Below are positions 13,330-21,458 of a stretch of 41,614 nt of DNA, in pieces. The DNA is from a virus. The notes beneath the pieces were generated by a model. It had not been told where the DNA came from, made no database searches, and worked only from the letters and a program-made list of their open reading frames with translations. Every line of letters starts with the position of its first letter. Within the stretch, counting starts at the first letter, position 1. Location of the stretch: the IMG/VR virus record IMGVR_UViG_3300033153_009793, positions 1 to 41,614 of that record. One strand, 5' to 3'. Both the position numbers and the translations under genes were made by a program.

Positions 13330-14083
13330 AAGTATAACTCAAAAAGACTATAAGGAGTGGGCAGAAATGAATTATTCTAAAGAAAGTCAATACATGAGAA
13401 ACATAGATATGTTTCGTAAGTGTGGAAGGATTCTTTATCCAGATACATCATCAATATACAAATATATTAGAAATATTTGTATTGACCAAGTTAAATGTCA
13501 TCCTCAATATCCAAAGTTTCAGTGGAAACCAAAAATCTGTGATGTGGGCTGTGGTGGAGGATACGGTTCATATATTTTATCTCATGAAGCAGATTTTGTT
13601 TGGGGGATAGATATGAGTGAAAATAATATTAATTGGTGTAAGCAGGTTTATGAGAAACATAAGAATAATATTTACTATTCTTCTCAACTAACCTTTGAGG
13701 TTATAGATATTCGCAACGAACCCAGAGAGTTAATGGCATTTGACATTGTGGCCTGTGTTGAGGTGATAGAACATATTTCTGATTATGAGAAGACTTTATC
13801 GTTTATTAAGAGACTTTGTAAGAAAGAGAAGAATGGAGTTTTTCGAGAACCACCACAAGCAACGATTGTTTATATTTCTAGTCCAAATAGGAATCATCCT
13901 AAAATAGGAGAGATGAATCCTAAGAATAAACGACACGTTAGAGAGTGGACACCACCAGAATTGTATAAGATTTTAACTGAACACTTTAAGTATGTAACCT
14001 TAATGGATATTAAAGGAGAAGCTAAAGGTCTAGATATGAAAAACGCAGTAATGCTTTTTAAGTGTGAATGCCCAATTCCATGA
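13319..14083 (+). CDS. SAM-dependent methyltransferase
   Basis: A 254-aa class I methyltransferase. ATG at 13319 overlaps the glycosyltransferase stop. Motif I is VGCGGGYGS near residue 76, followed by WGIDMSE (motif II acidic residue). FDIVACVEVIEHI matches the next motif of the Methyltransf_11/23 group. Such enzymes cap sugars or sugar carboxylates in glycan clusters. Position in the cassette suggests a sugar or glycan substrate rather than DNA. Confidence 0.85.
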   Translation: MADKSITQKDYKEWAEMNYSKESQYMRNIDMFRKCGRILYPDTSSIYKYIRNICIDQVKCHPQYPKFQWKPKICDVGCGGGYGSYILSHEADFVWGIDMSENNINWCKQVYEKHKNNIYYSSQLTFEVIDIRNEPRELMAFDIVACVEVIEHISDYEKTLSFIKRLCKKEKNGVFREPPQATIVYISSPNRNHPKIGEMNPKNKRHVREWTPPELYKILTEHFKYVTLMDIKGEAKGLDMKNAVMLFKCECPIP

Positions 14084-14508
14084 TAAAAAAACAAAGAAAA
14101 CGAATTTATGATGGATATGTTTATTTATACTTTTCAAACTTTCGTAATACGGGAGTGGGTAAGTATTATGCAGAGCATAGAGTAATAATGGAAAAACATA
14201 TAGGAAGACAATTAAATTCTCGTGAGTTTGTTCATCATAAAAATAAGATTAAAACTGATAATTGTATTGAAAATCTTATCATTGTTACTCAACCACAACA
14301 TTCAAGTATTCATTATTCTAATGAAAAATTACTTAAAGCAAGAATGAAGAAATATAGAAATTGTTGGGGTTGGTGGTTGAAAGGAAAACACTTATCTCTA
14401 GAAACAGAATATAAAAAAGGAAATATTCCTCAAAATGGTTTCAAGAAAGGTCATCCAGGATATTGGTTAGGGAAAAAAAGAATTAAATTATGCGAAACAC
14501 CAAAATGA
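14080..14508 (+). CDS. HNH homing-type endonuclease
   Basis: A 142-aa protein with the HNH_3-type core: EHRVIMEKHIGRQL, then FVHHKNKIKTDNCIENLIIVTQPQHSSIH. The HH pair and the N residues form the metal site. A DNA-binding tail rich in Lys and aromatic residues follows. It starts on an ATGA overlap with the previous stop and ends on an ATGA overlap with the next gene, so it fits the operon without any visible intron. Its AT-rich codon use resembles its neighbours. A free-standing homing endonuclease that spreads the cassette is likely. Confidence 0.85.
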   Translation: MIKKQRKRIYDGYVYLYFSNFRNTGVGKYYAEHRVIMEKHIGRQLNSREFVHHKNKIKTDNCIENLIIVTQPQHSSIHYSNEKLLKARMKKYRNCWGWWLKGKHLSLETEYKKGNIPQNGFKKGHPGYWLGKKRIKLCETPK

Positions 14509-16175
14509 AAAGTTCAAACTCTATAGAACATAAACCTCCAGTTGTTTCAGTTATTATACCAGCAAGAAATGAATTTCCTCAAATAGCATTTACGGTACAA
14601 TCAATTATTAATGACCTGGAAACCTTTTTAAAGCCAGGAGAATTTGAAATAATAATTTGTAATAATTGTTCATCAGATGAGATTTATCCTAAAAGGGGAA
14701 CTGGTGGAACTGTAGATTATTTAATGCCAAGAGGAATGTATTGGAATAGAACTTTAAGAGTTTTATATGACCCAATAGCTGGAAATCACTCTACAAGGAA
14801 TCATGGAGCAATGTTGGCTAGAGGAAAATATATTTTCTTTTCAGATGCTCACATGTCTTACAAGAGAGGATTCTTTCAAAGAATGATTAGGGTAATTGAT
14901 AAAACAGGTGGATTGGTTCATGGCACAATAGGTTGGTTAGGAGCTTATCCAATAGGAAGTTCGATGGGTTATCAATATACAATGAAACTTGGAGAAGAGA
15001 TTAAAGGAACTTGGAATAATTACAAATTAGCAGACGATTATTTTCACATTCCATTACAGGGTCATTGTTGTTTAGGAATGTTAAGAAAGCAGTTTATAGA
15101 GTTTGATGGTTATCCTAAATATCACAGATGTTACGGAGGAGGAGAATTTTATCTTGATATTAAGTGGTGGTTATTTGGTTCAAATGTATCAGTTGACCCA
15201 CAAGCAATCGGATACCATTTATCAGCTCCAAGGGGATATTCCTATAATCACGATGATTACAAACATAATGTCCTAGCTATAGGACTAGCTATCGGAGCTG
15301 ATGAATGGGCAGAAAGGGCTTATATAAATTGGTGTAGACGAGGCAGACCAGAAGTAATGGCAAGGATTTGGAAAGAAGCTCAAGAAGAAACCAAAGAAGA
15401 TAAGGCGTGGATAGCTAAAAAGAGAGTTAAGACATTCAATCAATTGTTAGTGGAAAGGCCGTGGGATAAAATGAACGATAAACTACATGGAAAACACAAT
15501 TCTTCAATGCTTATATTCCATGATACTTGGTTACCTTTGATTAAAGGAACTCCAGCAGAAGAGCTTTATAATAAATCAGAACTTCAGAAGAAATTGGCTA
15601 AATTTATAGATGAAAATCTATCAGATAAGGTTTATAAAAGAGGATACAAACCACCTCAAATAGAAATCAAGTTGAATAAAAAGCAATTACAATACTTGGA
15701 ACGAAATAAAGTCAGATATGATGCTATGAGGACTTATATTCAAGAATATCCAAGGATTCTAGATTTTGGGATAGGGCAAGGAGGATATTACTATGGAACA
15801 AGAGAACCCAAAGTATTGGGGATTGATAATGATAAGGTTTTACTTAATAGGGCTAAAGAATATAATCCAAACTTAGAGATTGTCCACGGAGATGTATTAA
15901 CAGCAGAAATAAAAGAAAGAGATTTTCCCCTAATAATATTATCAGAGATATTAGAACATTTAGAAGACTATCAACCTTTAATAGATAGGGCTAAAGAGTT
16001 TTCTAAAGAAAATGGTCGTTTCTTAATTACAGTGCCGATTAATTCTCCAAAACATAAACATTTTCACCCGATTTGGTCAAAAGAAGATGCGAGAAAATTA
16101 GCTTATAAGTTCGGTATTTTAGAAGAAATTAAAAAAGTAGATAAATCTTGGCTATTATATGTTAGAAAAACTTAA
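14505..16175 (+). CDS. Fused GT-A glycosyltransferase and methyltransferase
   Basis: A 556-aa two-domain enzyme. Residues 10-320 are a GT2-like GT-A domain: VSVIIPARNE, then FFSDAH near 110. The metal motif is Asp-x-His, the form seen in polypeptide GalNAc-transferases (GT27), not the usual Asp-x-Asp. HCCLGML and GGGEFYLDIKWW resemble their later acceptor-side segments. Residues from about 410 form a SAM methyltransferase (DFGIGQGG near 419, then LGIDND). The fusion could add and then methylate a sugar on one acceptor. The GT27 comparison is my inference. Confidence 0.75.
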   Translation: MKSSNSIEHKPPVVSVIIPARNEFPQIAFTVQSIINDLETFLKPGEFEIIICNNCSSDEIYPKRGTGGTVDYLMPRGMYWNRTLRVLYDPIAGNHSTRNHGAMLARGKYIFFSDAHMSYKRGFFQRMIRVIDKTGGLVHGTIGWLGAYPIGSSMGYQYTMKLGEEIKGTWNNYKLADDYFHIPLQGHCCLGMLRKQFIEFDGYPKYHRCYGGGEFYLDIKWWLFGSNVSVDPQAIGYHLSAPRGYSYNHDDYKHNVLAIGLAIGADEWAERAYINWCRRGRPEVMARIWKEAQEETKEDKAWIAKKRVKTFNQLLVERPWDKMNDKLHGKHNSSMLIFHDTWLPLIKGTPAEELYNKSELQKKLAKFIDENLSDKVYKRGYKPPQIEIKLNKKQLQYLERNKVRYDAMRTYIQEYPRILDFGIGQGGYYYGTREPKVLGIDNDKVLLNRAKEYNPNLEIVHGDVLTAEIKERDFPLIILSEILEHLEDYQPLIDRAKEFSKENGRFLITVPINSPKHKHFHPIWSKEDARKLAYKFGILEEIKKVDKSWLLYVRKT

Positions 16176-17058
16176 AAACTTATTACTAGAAGAAATTAAG
16201 AAAGTTCCTAGACCATTCGGAGTATTTCTATCAGGAGGTATGGATTCAGCTATTTTAACAGCACTTTCAAAACCAGACTTTGTTATCACCTGTAATTTTC
16301 CTTTAGGAGAAAAGTACGATGAGTTAAAATATGCTCAAATAGTAGCTAGATATTTCAAGATACCACTAACTATTATTAGACCGAGAAAAGAAGACTTTAA
16401 AGAAGATTTAGTTAAAGCAATTAAAATTATTGGACAACCTACAAATTCAGTAAGTATAGTTCCTTGGTATAAACTAATGGAAGCCACTAAGGGTAAGATA
16501 ATGATTAATGGCGAGGGAGCTGATGAGTTATTTGGCGGATACTCTAGATACTTAATTCTAAAGCAAGTATTTGAGCTTTATAAAAGACCAGAATTAAAAA
16601 ACTACAAACCAACTTTAGACTTTTTGTTTAAAGATATTCATTCAAGATTGGTTGAGAAAGAACTTAAATATGTTTATGAGAAGGATAAAACCGATATGGA
16701 AAATGCAATGAACTTAGAGTTTAATGAAACACTACCAGATATTCTCTTTATGGAACGAAGACTATCAGAACACTTTGACGTTGATTTTTACCAACCATTT
16801 ATGAGCTTAAAAGTTAGAGATTTTGCCAAAACTTTACCAATAGAGAAAAAAATTAAAGGTTGGGCTACTAAGTGGATTTTAAGAAAGCTGGCTAATAATT
16901 TAAGTCTTCCTGGTGTTATTTATAGAAGGGTTGACAAAAAAGGATTATGTTGTCCAGTTAATCTGTGGATGGATTGGACTGGAGAAAGGGGTGAGTTTGA
17001 TAAAATTAAGTATATTAAATTTCAACAAAACATTTTATATGGAGGAAATAAAAGATAA
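16159..17058 (+). CDS. Asparagine-synthase-like amidotransferase, no glutaminase domain
   Basis: A 299-aa protein equal to the C-terminal domain of asparagine synthetase B. The ATP PP-loop is SGGMDS near residue 24. GEGADELFGGYSRY near 117 is the other hallmark. The N-terminal glutaminase domain is absent, so it needs free ammonia or a partner. Stand-alone relatives occur in surface-polysaccharide clusters, where they amidate sugar carboxylates. Overlap with the neighbouring genes and context point to sugar amidation here. Confidence 0.8.
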   Translation: MLEKLKNLLLEEIKKVPRPFGVFLSGGMDSAILTALSKPDFVITCNFPLGEKYDELKYAQIVARYFKIPLTIIRPRKEDFKEDLVKAIKIIGQPTNSVSIVPWYKLMEATKGKIMINGEGADELFGGYSRYLILKQVFELYKRPELKNYKPTLDFLFKDIHSRLVEKELKYVYEKDKTDMENAMNLEFNETLPDILFMERRLSEHFDVDFYQPFMSLKVRDFAKTLPIEKKIKGWATKWILRKLANNLSLPGVIYRRVDKKGLCCPVNLWMDWTGERGEFDKIKYIKFQQNILYGGNKR

Positions 17059-17779
17059 TTACGTTTCAATAATATTTATTCATTGGGCACAAAATTCGCA
17101 TAGGTCACAGTTATCAAGAGCTTCTTTAAAATCACTACAATCAACAATTCATAGTTCATCAGAAATAATAGTAGTGGATAATGGAGATAATTTAGAAGAT
17201 TCACAATTCTTTTTAAAAGAGTGCCAAGAAAAAAGAATAGCACTTTATATAAGAAATTCGGACAATATGTATTTTGGGTTCGCAAGAAATCAAGGAATAA
17301 TAGCTTCAAGTTCTAATTGGGTGGTAATAGTAGATAATGATATTGTTTATAGGAAAAAGTGGTTAGAAATGTGTTTAATGATGTTAAAAGCTCATCCAGA
17401 TAAGAAATTAATAGCTTCACCTTTAAATTATCCTTACGTTCATAAAAGAGACCCAAGATGGAGACATGGAACTATTCAAGTTAAAAAAAGAGCTTGTAAT
17501 CTTACAGAAAGAGCTGGTTCAAATTGCATGGTTATGAGAAGAAATGTGTTCGATGATGTGGGATTGTTTAAGTTTAACAGAATTGCTGGTTCACATTTTA
17601 CAGACGCTTTGGTTAGTGCAGGATATTTAGTAATAACTCCTGAGGTTAATTGGGCTTTTGATGGAGCATTAAGAGCTGGGTATAATTTTAAAAATCCAGC
17701 CACAGTCAAAAGAACTTTATCTGATGGAGAACAAATAGATTTCAATGACAAAAGTTTCAGTTCTTATTTCAAATTATAA
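17039..17779 (+). CDS. GT2-type glycosyltransferase
   Basis: A 246-aa GT-A enzyme starting at the ATG at 17039, inside the end of the previous gene; an earlier in-frame start at 16913 would give a 126-nt overlap and is not favoured. YVSIIFIHWAQNSHRSQL opens the fold, EIIVVDNG is the nucleotide-binding strand, and VVIVDNDI near residue 98 provides the Asp-x-Asp metal site. RAGSNCMVMRR and the following region fit GT2 acceptor sites. It overlaps the next gene by 35 nt. Confidence 0.8.
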   Translation: MEEIKDNYVSIIFIHWAQNSHRSQLSRASLKSLQSTIHSSSEIIVVDNGDNLEDSQFFLKECQEKRIALYIRNSDNMYFGFARNQGIIASSSNWVVIVDNDIVYRKKWLEMCLMMLKAHPDKKLIASPLNYPYVHKRDPRWRHGTIQVKKRACNLTERAGSNCMVMRRNVFDDVGLFKFNRIAGSHFTDALVSAGYLVITPEVNWAFDGALRAGYNFKNPATVKRTLSDGEQIDFNDKSFSSYFKL

Positions 17780-18464
17780 AAATGACGACATTACAGTGGT
17801 TCACGTTAGAGAGTGCATGAATTCAACTTTGATGCCAGATGAGATAGTTGTGGTTAATGATGGTGGTTTTCTGGGCTTAAAATCGAAGCTAGAGGCCTTA
17901 GAGCTTAAAACAAAAGTGATTTATGCCTATATACTAGAAGATATTCGTTGGAATTATACTGGAGCAAGAAATTTAGGTATTTGGTTGTCATCTGGAGACA
18001 TTATTTCTGTAGAAGATAATGACCACATACCGCATAAAGATTTTTATAAACAATGCGTAGAAGTTTTTGAAAAGAATCCTAACATTGGAAGAATCAAAAC
18101 ACATAAAAGATGGGTGGTTGAACTAGAAGATGTATTAAAAAATCCAATAGAAGAATGGAAAATAATTGGAAAAAGACCACCACATCAGGACACGGTGATG
18201 TTAAGAAGAAGTGTTCTATTAAAAATTAAAGGTTATGACGAAAGATTTGCTGGAGAATATGGATGGTGTTCAACCGATGCCAGAAGAAGACTATTAAAGG
18301 CTGGAACAGAAAGTACTAATATAGGAAATCAATACGTTGTTATGTCGCCAAAGACAAGGGGTTTAAGTTCAAGGAATTGGAAAATGGCTAGAACTCAGAG
18401 AGACTATCAATCACCTCATGGTATACTAAATTTTCATTATATTTATGAAACCTTACAAAATTAG
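17745..18464 (+). CDS. GT2-type glycosyltransferase
   Basis: A 239-aa GT-A enzyme. KVSVLISNYKND begins it, EIVVVNDGG follows, and SVEDNDH near residue 89 is the metal-binding region. RPPHQDTVMLRRSVL matches the acceptor loop region of GT2 enzymes. It overlaps both neighbours, so the cassette is one translationally coupled unit. Sugar donor unknown. Confidence 0.8.
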   Translation: MTKVSVLISNYKNDDITVVHVRECMNSTLMPDEIVVVNDGGFLGLKSKLEALELKTKVIYAYILEDIRWNYTGARNLGIWLSSGDIISVEDNDHIPHKDFYKQCVEVFEKNPNIGRIKTHKRWVVELEDVLKNPIEEWKIIGKRPPHQDTVMLRRSVLLKIKGYDERFAGEYGWCSTDARRRLLKAGTESTNIGNQYVVMSPKTRGLSSRNWKMARTQRDYQSPHGILNFHYIYETLQN

Positions 18465-19017
18465 AATAGACGATGTTTTACAAGTTAATCCAGCTTCAAA
18501 GTGGCAGAGATTAGCTTGGAAAGAAAAATCGCCATTTGAATGGTTTAAAGAAACAGATGAGATTATTAAAAAATACAAACTTCATTGTATTTTAGCTGTT
18601 TTATCAGAAGGAATAGACGAATATCCTAAATGGGTTAGCTATATTAAGAGAAGAAAAAAGAGATACCAAATTGAACTTCATGGCTCTTCTCACAAAAATT
18701 ATTTAAAACTAACCGAAGAAGAATTAGAACAAGACTTGATAGAAGCTAGAGATAAAATAGAAAAAACATTTAAGACTAAAATAACAACATGGTACGTTCC
18801 TTGGGGCAGAAAACAGCAAAATCTTTACGGGAAAAAGATTTGTCGCAAATTAAGATTAAAATATGGAGTTCCAAAAGGAAGACAAGATATACTTACTTAT
18901 TTATGGGTTAAAAAATATAGACCAAATCATAGGTTTACCTCAAATGAATTTAATATTCACTTTTGGTCGGCAAAAGAAATTAGTAAATTAGAAGAATTTA
19001 TAAAAACATGGAAGTAA
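18445..19017 (+). CDS. Polysaccharide deacetylase-like (CE4/NodB) enzyme
   Basis: A 190-aa protein with the short form of the CE4 layout: IRIDDV near residues 7-11 (catalytic and metal Asp pair), ELHGSSHKNY near 76-85 (metal His residues) and WYVPWGR near 111-117. CE4 enzymes remove acetyl groups from N-acetylhexosamines with a divalent metal. In this cassette it could deacetylate a GlcNAc or GalNAc residue on the phage glycan. Alternatively it acts on host wall or capsule. Confidence 0.75.
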   Translation: MKPYKIRIDDVLQVNPASKWQRLAWKEKSPFEWFKETDEIIKKYKLHCILAVLSEGIDEYPKWVSYIKRRKKRYQIELHGSSHKNYLKLTEEELEQDLIEARDKIEKTFKTKITTWYVPWGRKQQNLYGKKICRKLRLKYGVPKGRQDILTYLWVKKYRPNHRFTSNEFNIHFWSAKEISKLEEFIKTWK

Positions 19018-19178
19018 AAGAAAAAGAACCAACATATACAAGAACTCAAGTTTTAGAAATGTTTGACTTTTGTTTTATGGGATTAAATGGTTCTAGAGTT
19101 AAATGGCCTGCTGGAAGTAAAGACTTAATGAAGCTTTTGTTAGATAAATATAATAAACCAACTAAAAAAAATGTATAA
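19008..19178 (+). CDS. Small hypothetical protein in sugar cassette (56 aa)
   Basis: A 56-aa frame overlapping the deacetylase by 10 nt and the epimerase by 8 nt. The product (MEVKEKEPTYTRTQVLEMFD) is charged and helical, with a WPAGSKDLMKLLLDKY segment. Tight overlaps on both sides are good evidence that it is translated. No known family. Confidence 0.6.
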   Translation: MEVKEKEPTYTRTQVLEMFDFCFMGLNGSRVKWPAGSKDLMKLLLDKYNKPTKKNV

Positions 19179-20046
19179 TATAGTTGTTAGTGGTGGAGCG
19201 GGTTTTATAGGAAGTCACTTAACGGACAGGTTAATAGAACTAGGACATAGGGTTATTGTTTATGATAATTTAAGTACTGGCAAAATAGAGAACCTTAATC
19301 CTAAGGCTAAGTTTATTAAATATGATATTTCAGAATTATATTATTTTGAAGATAAAGTAGATTATGTATTTCATTTAGCGGCAGTTCCAAGAGTTCCTTA
19401 CTCAGTAGCCCATCCAAGCATTACTCACAGAATGAACGTAGAAGGAACTTACAAGATTTTAAAAGTAGCGTCTGACGCTAAAGTTAAAAAGTTTATTTTC
19501 GCCTCATCTTCATCGGTTTATGGAGACCAAGAATTACCCTTAAAAGAAACAATGAGAACTTATCCTAAAAGCCCCTATGCTCTTCATAAATTAATAGGAG
19601 AACAATATTGTAAACTATTTAATGAGTTATATGGATTACCGACAGTTGCTCTAAGATTTTTTAATGTCTACGGGAAAAGAGCAGACCCAAACAGTGAATA
19701 TTCTTTAGTAATAGCTAAGTTTTTAAAATATAAAAAAGAGAATAGACCGTTCACAATTTATGGTGATGGAGAACAAACGAGAGACTTTACTTATGTTGAT
19801 GACGTAATTAATGCATGTATTCTCGCAATGGAAAAATTAGTTCAAAATGAAGTCATTAATATTTGTAATGGAAGAGCAGTTTCAATAAATAAAATTGCTA
19901 AGATAATTGGAGGAGAAAAGACATTTTTACCTAAAAGAAAAGGAGACATAGAGCACACTTTGGGTAGTCCTGAAAAAGCCAAAGATTTATTAGGGTGGAA
20001 GCCAACTATCGATATTAAAAAAGGAATTAAGTTAATGGAGGGATAG
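19171..20046 (+). CDS. NAD-dependent nucleotide-sugar epimerase (GalE-like)
   Basis: A 291-aa extended SDR enzyme. GGAGFIGSHL near residue 8 binds NAD. VFHLAAVPRVPYS, SSSSVYGDQ and the catalytic YALHK (about 136-140) follow. RDFTYVDDV is the substrate-domain signature of UDP-hexose 4-epimerases and dehydratases. It most likely interconverts UDP-Glc/Gal or UDP-GlcNAc/GalNAc, giving the cassette its own donor. Length is slightly shorter than GalE but complete. It ends 5 nt before the Thr/Ser-repeat protein at 20052. Confidence 0.85.
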   Translation: MYNIVVSGGAGFIGSHLTDRLIELGHRVIVYDNLSTGKIENLNPKAKFIKYDISELYYFEDKVDYVFHLAAVPRVPYSVAHPSITHRMNVEGTYKILKVASDAKVKKFIFASSSSVYGDQELPLKETMRTYPKSPYALHKLIGEQYCKLFNELYGLPTVALRFFNVYGKRADPNSEYSLVIAKFLKYKKENRPFTIYGDGEQTRDFTYVDDVINACILAMEKLVQNEVINICNGRAVSINKIAKIIGGEKTFLPKRKGDIEHTLGSPEKAKDLLGWKPTIDIKKGIKLMEG

Positions 20047-20051
20047 ATTAA

Positions 20052-21053
20052 GTGGCTTGGACTTACGAACAACTTTTTAATGGATTAAACGATGGTGATT
20101 TAAACACTCAAGATTCTTGGAGTGGTGATACATCGTTTGATGTTCAAACTACCGAAAAATATGAAGGGGCAAAAGCCGTTTCAGCAGTAACAGATGGGAA
20201 TATTCACGAAATCACGAGGTCAATTACTAGTATTAGTGCTGGGTCGGTTTATGTCGCAATAAGAGCATCGGTAACTACTCTTGATACAACTATACTCTTT
20301 TTAGAAGAATCTCCAGACAGTAAAATGTTTCTCGGTTGTAAATCGGGATATTTCGCAATATATGATAATTCAGCTGGTTGGGTTAATATTCAAACCTATA
20401 ATGCTAACCAATGGTATGTGGCAAATATTGAATTTAATAATTCTACTCAACCCGATGAATATAGGATAAGAATTCATGACGGCACATCTTGGGGGACTTG
20501 GACTGGTTGGAAAACGGTTTCAGGTGGTTCTTATACAAACATTGACGGTATTTCATTTTACCACGATACAGCAACTGCTACTATTTGGTGGGATACAATA
20601 ACTCCAACAGACCCAGTACCAGCCACAACCACCACAACCAGTTCTACGACTACGTCTACGACCTCATCTAGTACTACAACATCTACGACTTCCTCAACGA
20701 CTAGTACAACATCTACGACAACATCGGCAACTTCCACCACATCAACGACTACTTCTGCAACAAGTACTACAAGTACTACAACTAGTGCCACATCAACCAC
20801 TTCCACTACATCTACTTCTTCTACGACGTCTAGTACGTCTACCACAACCTCTGCTACGTCTACCACCTCTACAACAAGTTCTACATCTTCAACATCTTCT
20901 AGTACATCTACTACTAGTACTAGTACAAGTACAAGCTCTACTTCATCGTCTACCTCGACTTCTACATCTACAACCACACCACCAATGCCTTTTTTAATAG
21001 CAAAAATGGATATTAGTGACTTTAAGCCAATCATGACAATAAAAATAAAATAA
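20052..21053 (+). CDS. Mucin-like virion protein with beta-sandwich head
   Basis: A 333-aa protein starting at GTG 20052. Residues 1-185 look like a carbohydrate-binding or LamG-type beta sandwich (SWSGDTSFDVQ, AKAVSAVTDGN, QWYVANIEFNNSTQP, TIWWDTITP). Residues of about 190-310 are Thr/Ser only. The end, MPFLIAKMDISDFKPIMTIKIK, resembles the C-terminus of the 1005-aa protein (MD-x2-DFKPI-x2-IKI). That suggests a shared virion-anchoring tail. It directly follows the sugar cassette and is a probable glycosylated fibre or surface protein. Confidence 0.75.
   Translation: MAWTYEQLFNGLNDGDLNTQDSWSGDTSFDVQTTEKYEGAKAVSAVTDGNIHEITRSITSISAGSVYVAIRASVTTLDTTILFLEESPDSKMFLGCKSGYFAIYDNSAGWVNIQTYNANQWYVANIEFNNSTQPDEYRIRIHDGTSWGTWTGWKTVSGGSYTNIDGISFYHDTATATIWWDTITPTDPVPATTTTTSSTTTSTTSSSTTTSTTSSTTSTTSTTTSATSTTSTTTSATSTTSTTTSATSTTSTTSTSSTTSSTSTTTSATSTTSTTSSTSSTSSSTSTTSTSTSTSSTSSSTSTSTSTTTPPMPFLIAKMDISDFKPIMTIKIK
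20620..20985 (+). repeat. Codon-shuffled Thr/Ser repeat region, first large protein
   Basis: About 120 codons of only Thr and Ser with a few Ala (for example SATSTT). All four Thr codons and all six Ser codons are used in mixed order, so no long perfect DNA repeat exists. The protein repeat is kept while the DNA repeat is broken up. The reverse strand is also open over this stretch, an artefact of the composition. Confidence 0.9.
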
Positions 21054-21116
21054 ATAATATATGGAGGAATAATTAAGGGCAAGCTTTTTAAAAATAGGCT
21101 TAATGTCCAAAAAGAT

Positions 21117-21458
21117 ATGAAAATTGAAATTAAATTACCAGAATGGGCAGACGAAAGAGCTATTTATATTATGGCTGGAATTGAATTAGTCGCCTTTAAA
21201 ATACCAGAGAAGAATTGGCAGATAAAAACTAGTAGGTGTAATATGTGTGGGAAATGTTGTATGAATTTACGAAACACACATCCATTTCCAATAATAGATG
21301 GAAAATGTATTCATCTTAAAAAAGAACCAGGAAATAATCAGAAGTGGAGATGTGGATTAGGAATACATAGACCATTTGGTTGTTGTGTAGGCATATTTAC
21401 TGGTGATTATGCATACAAACATGTTCCAGAATGCACTGAAAAATACAAAGAACTATGA
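21117..21458 (+). CDS. YkgJ-like Cys-cluster protein
   Basis: An 113-aa protein with CNMCGKCC near residue 40, CIHL, then CGLGIHRPFGCC and a final Cys. The CxxCGxCC signature is that of the YkgJ (CxxCxxCC) family, thought to bind iron-sulfur or zinc. It lies between the two Thr/Ser-repeat proteins, and its stop overlaps the ATG of the second. A redox or modifying role on those proteins is possible. Why a phage carries it here is unknown. Confidence 0.75.
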   Translation: MKIEIKLPEWADERAIYIMAGIELVAFKIPEKNWQIKTSRCNMCGKCCMNLRNTHPFPIIDGKCIHLKKEPGNNQKWRCGLGIHRPFGCCVGIFTGDYAYKHVPECTEKYKEL

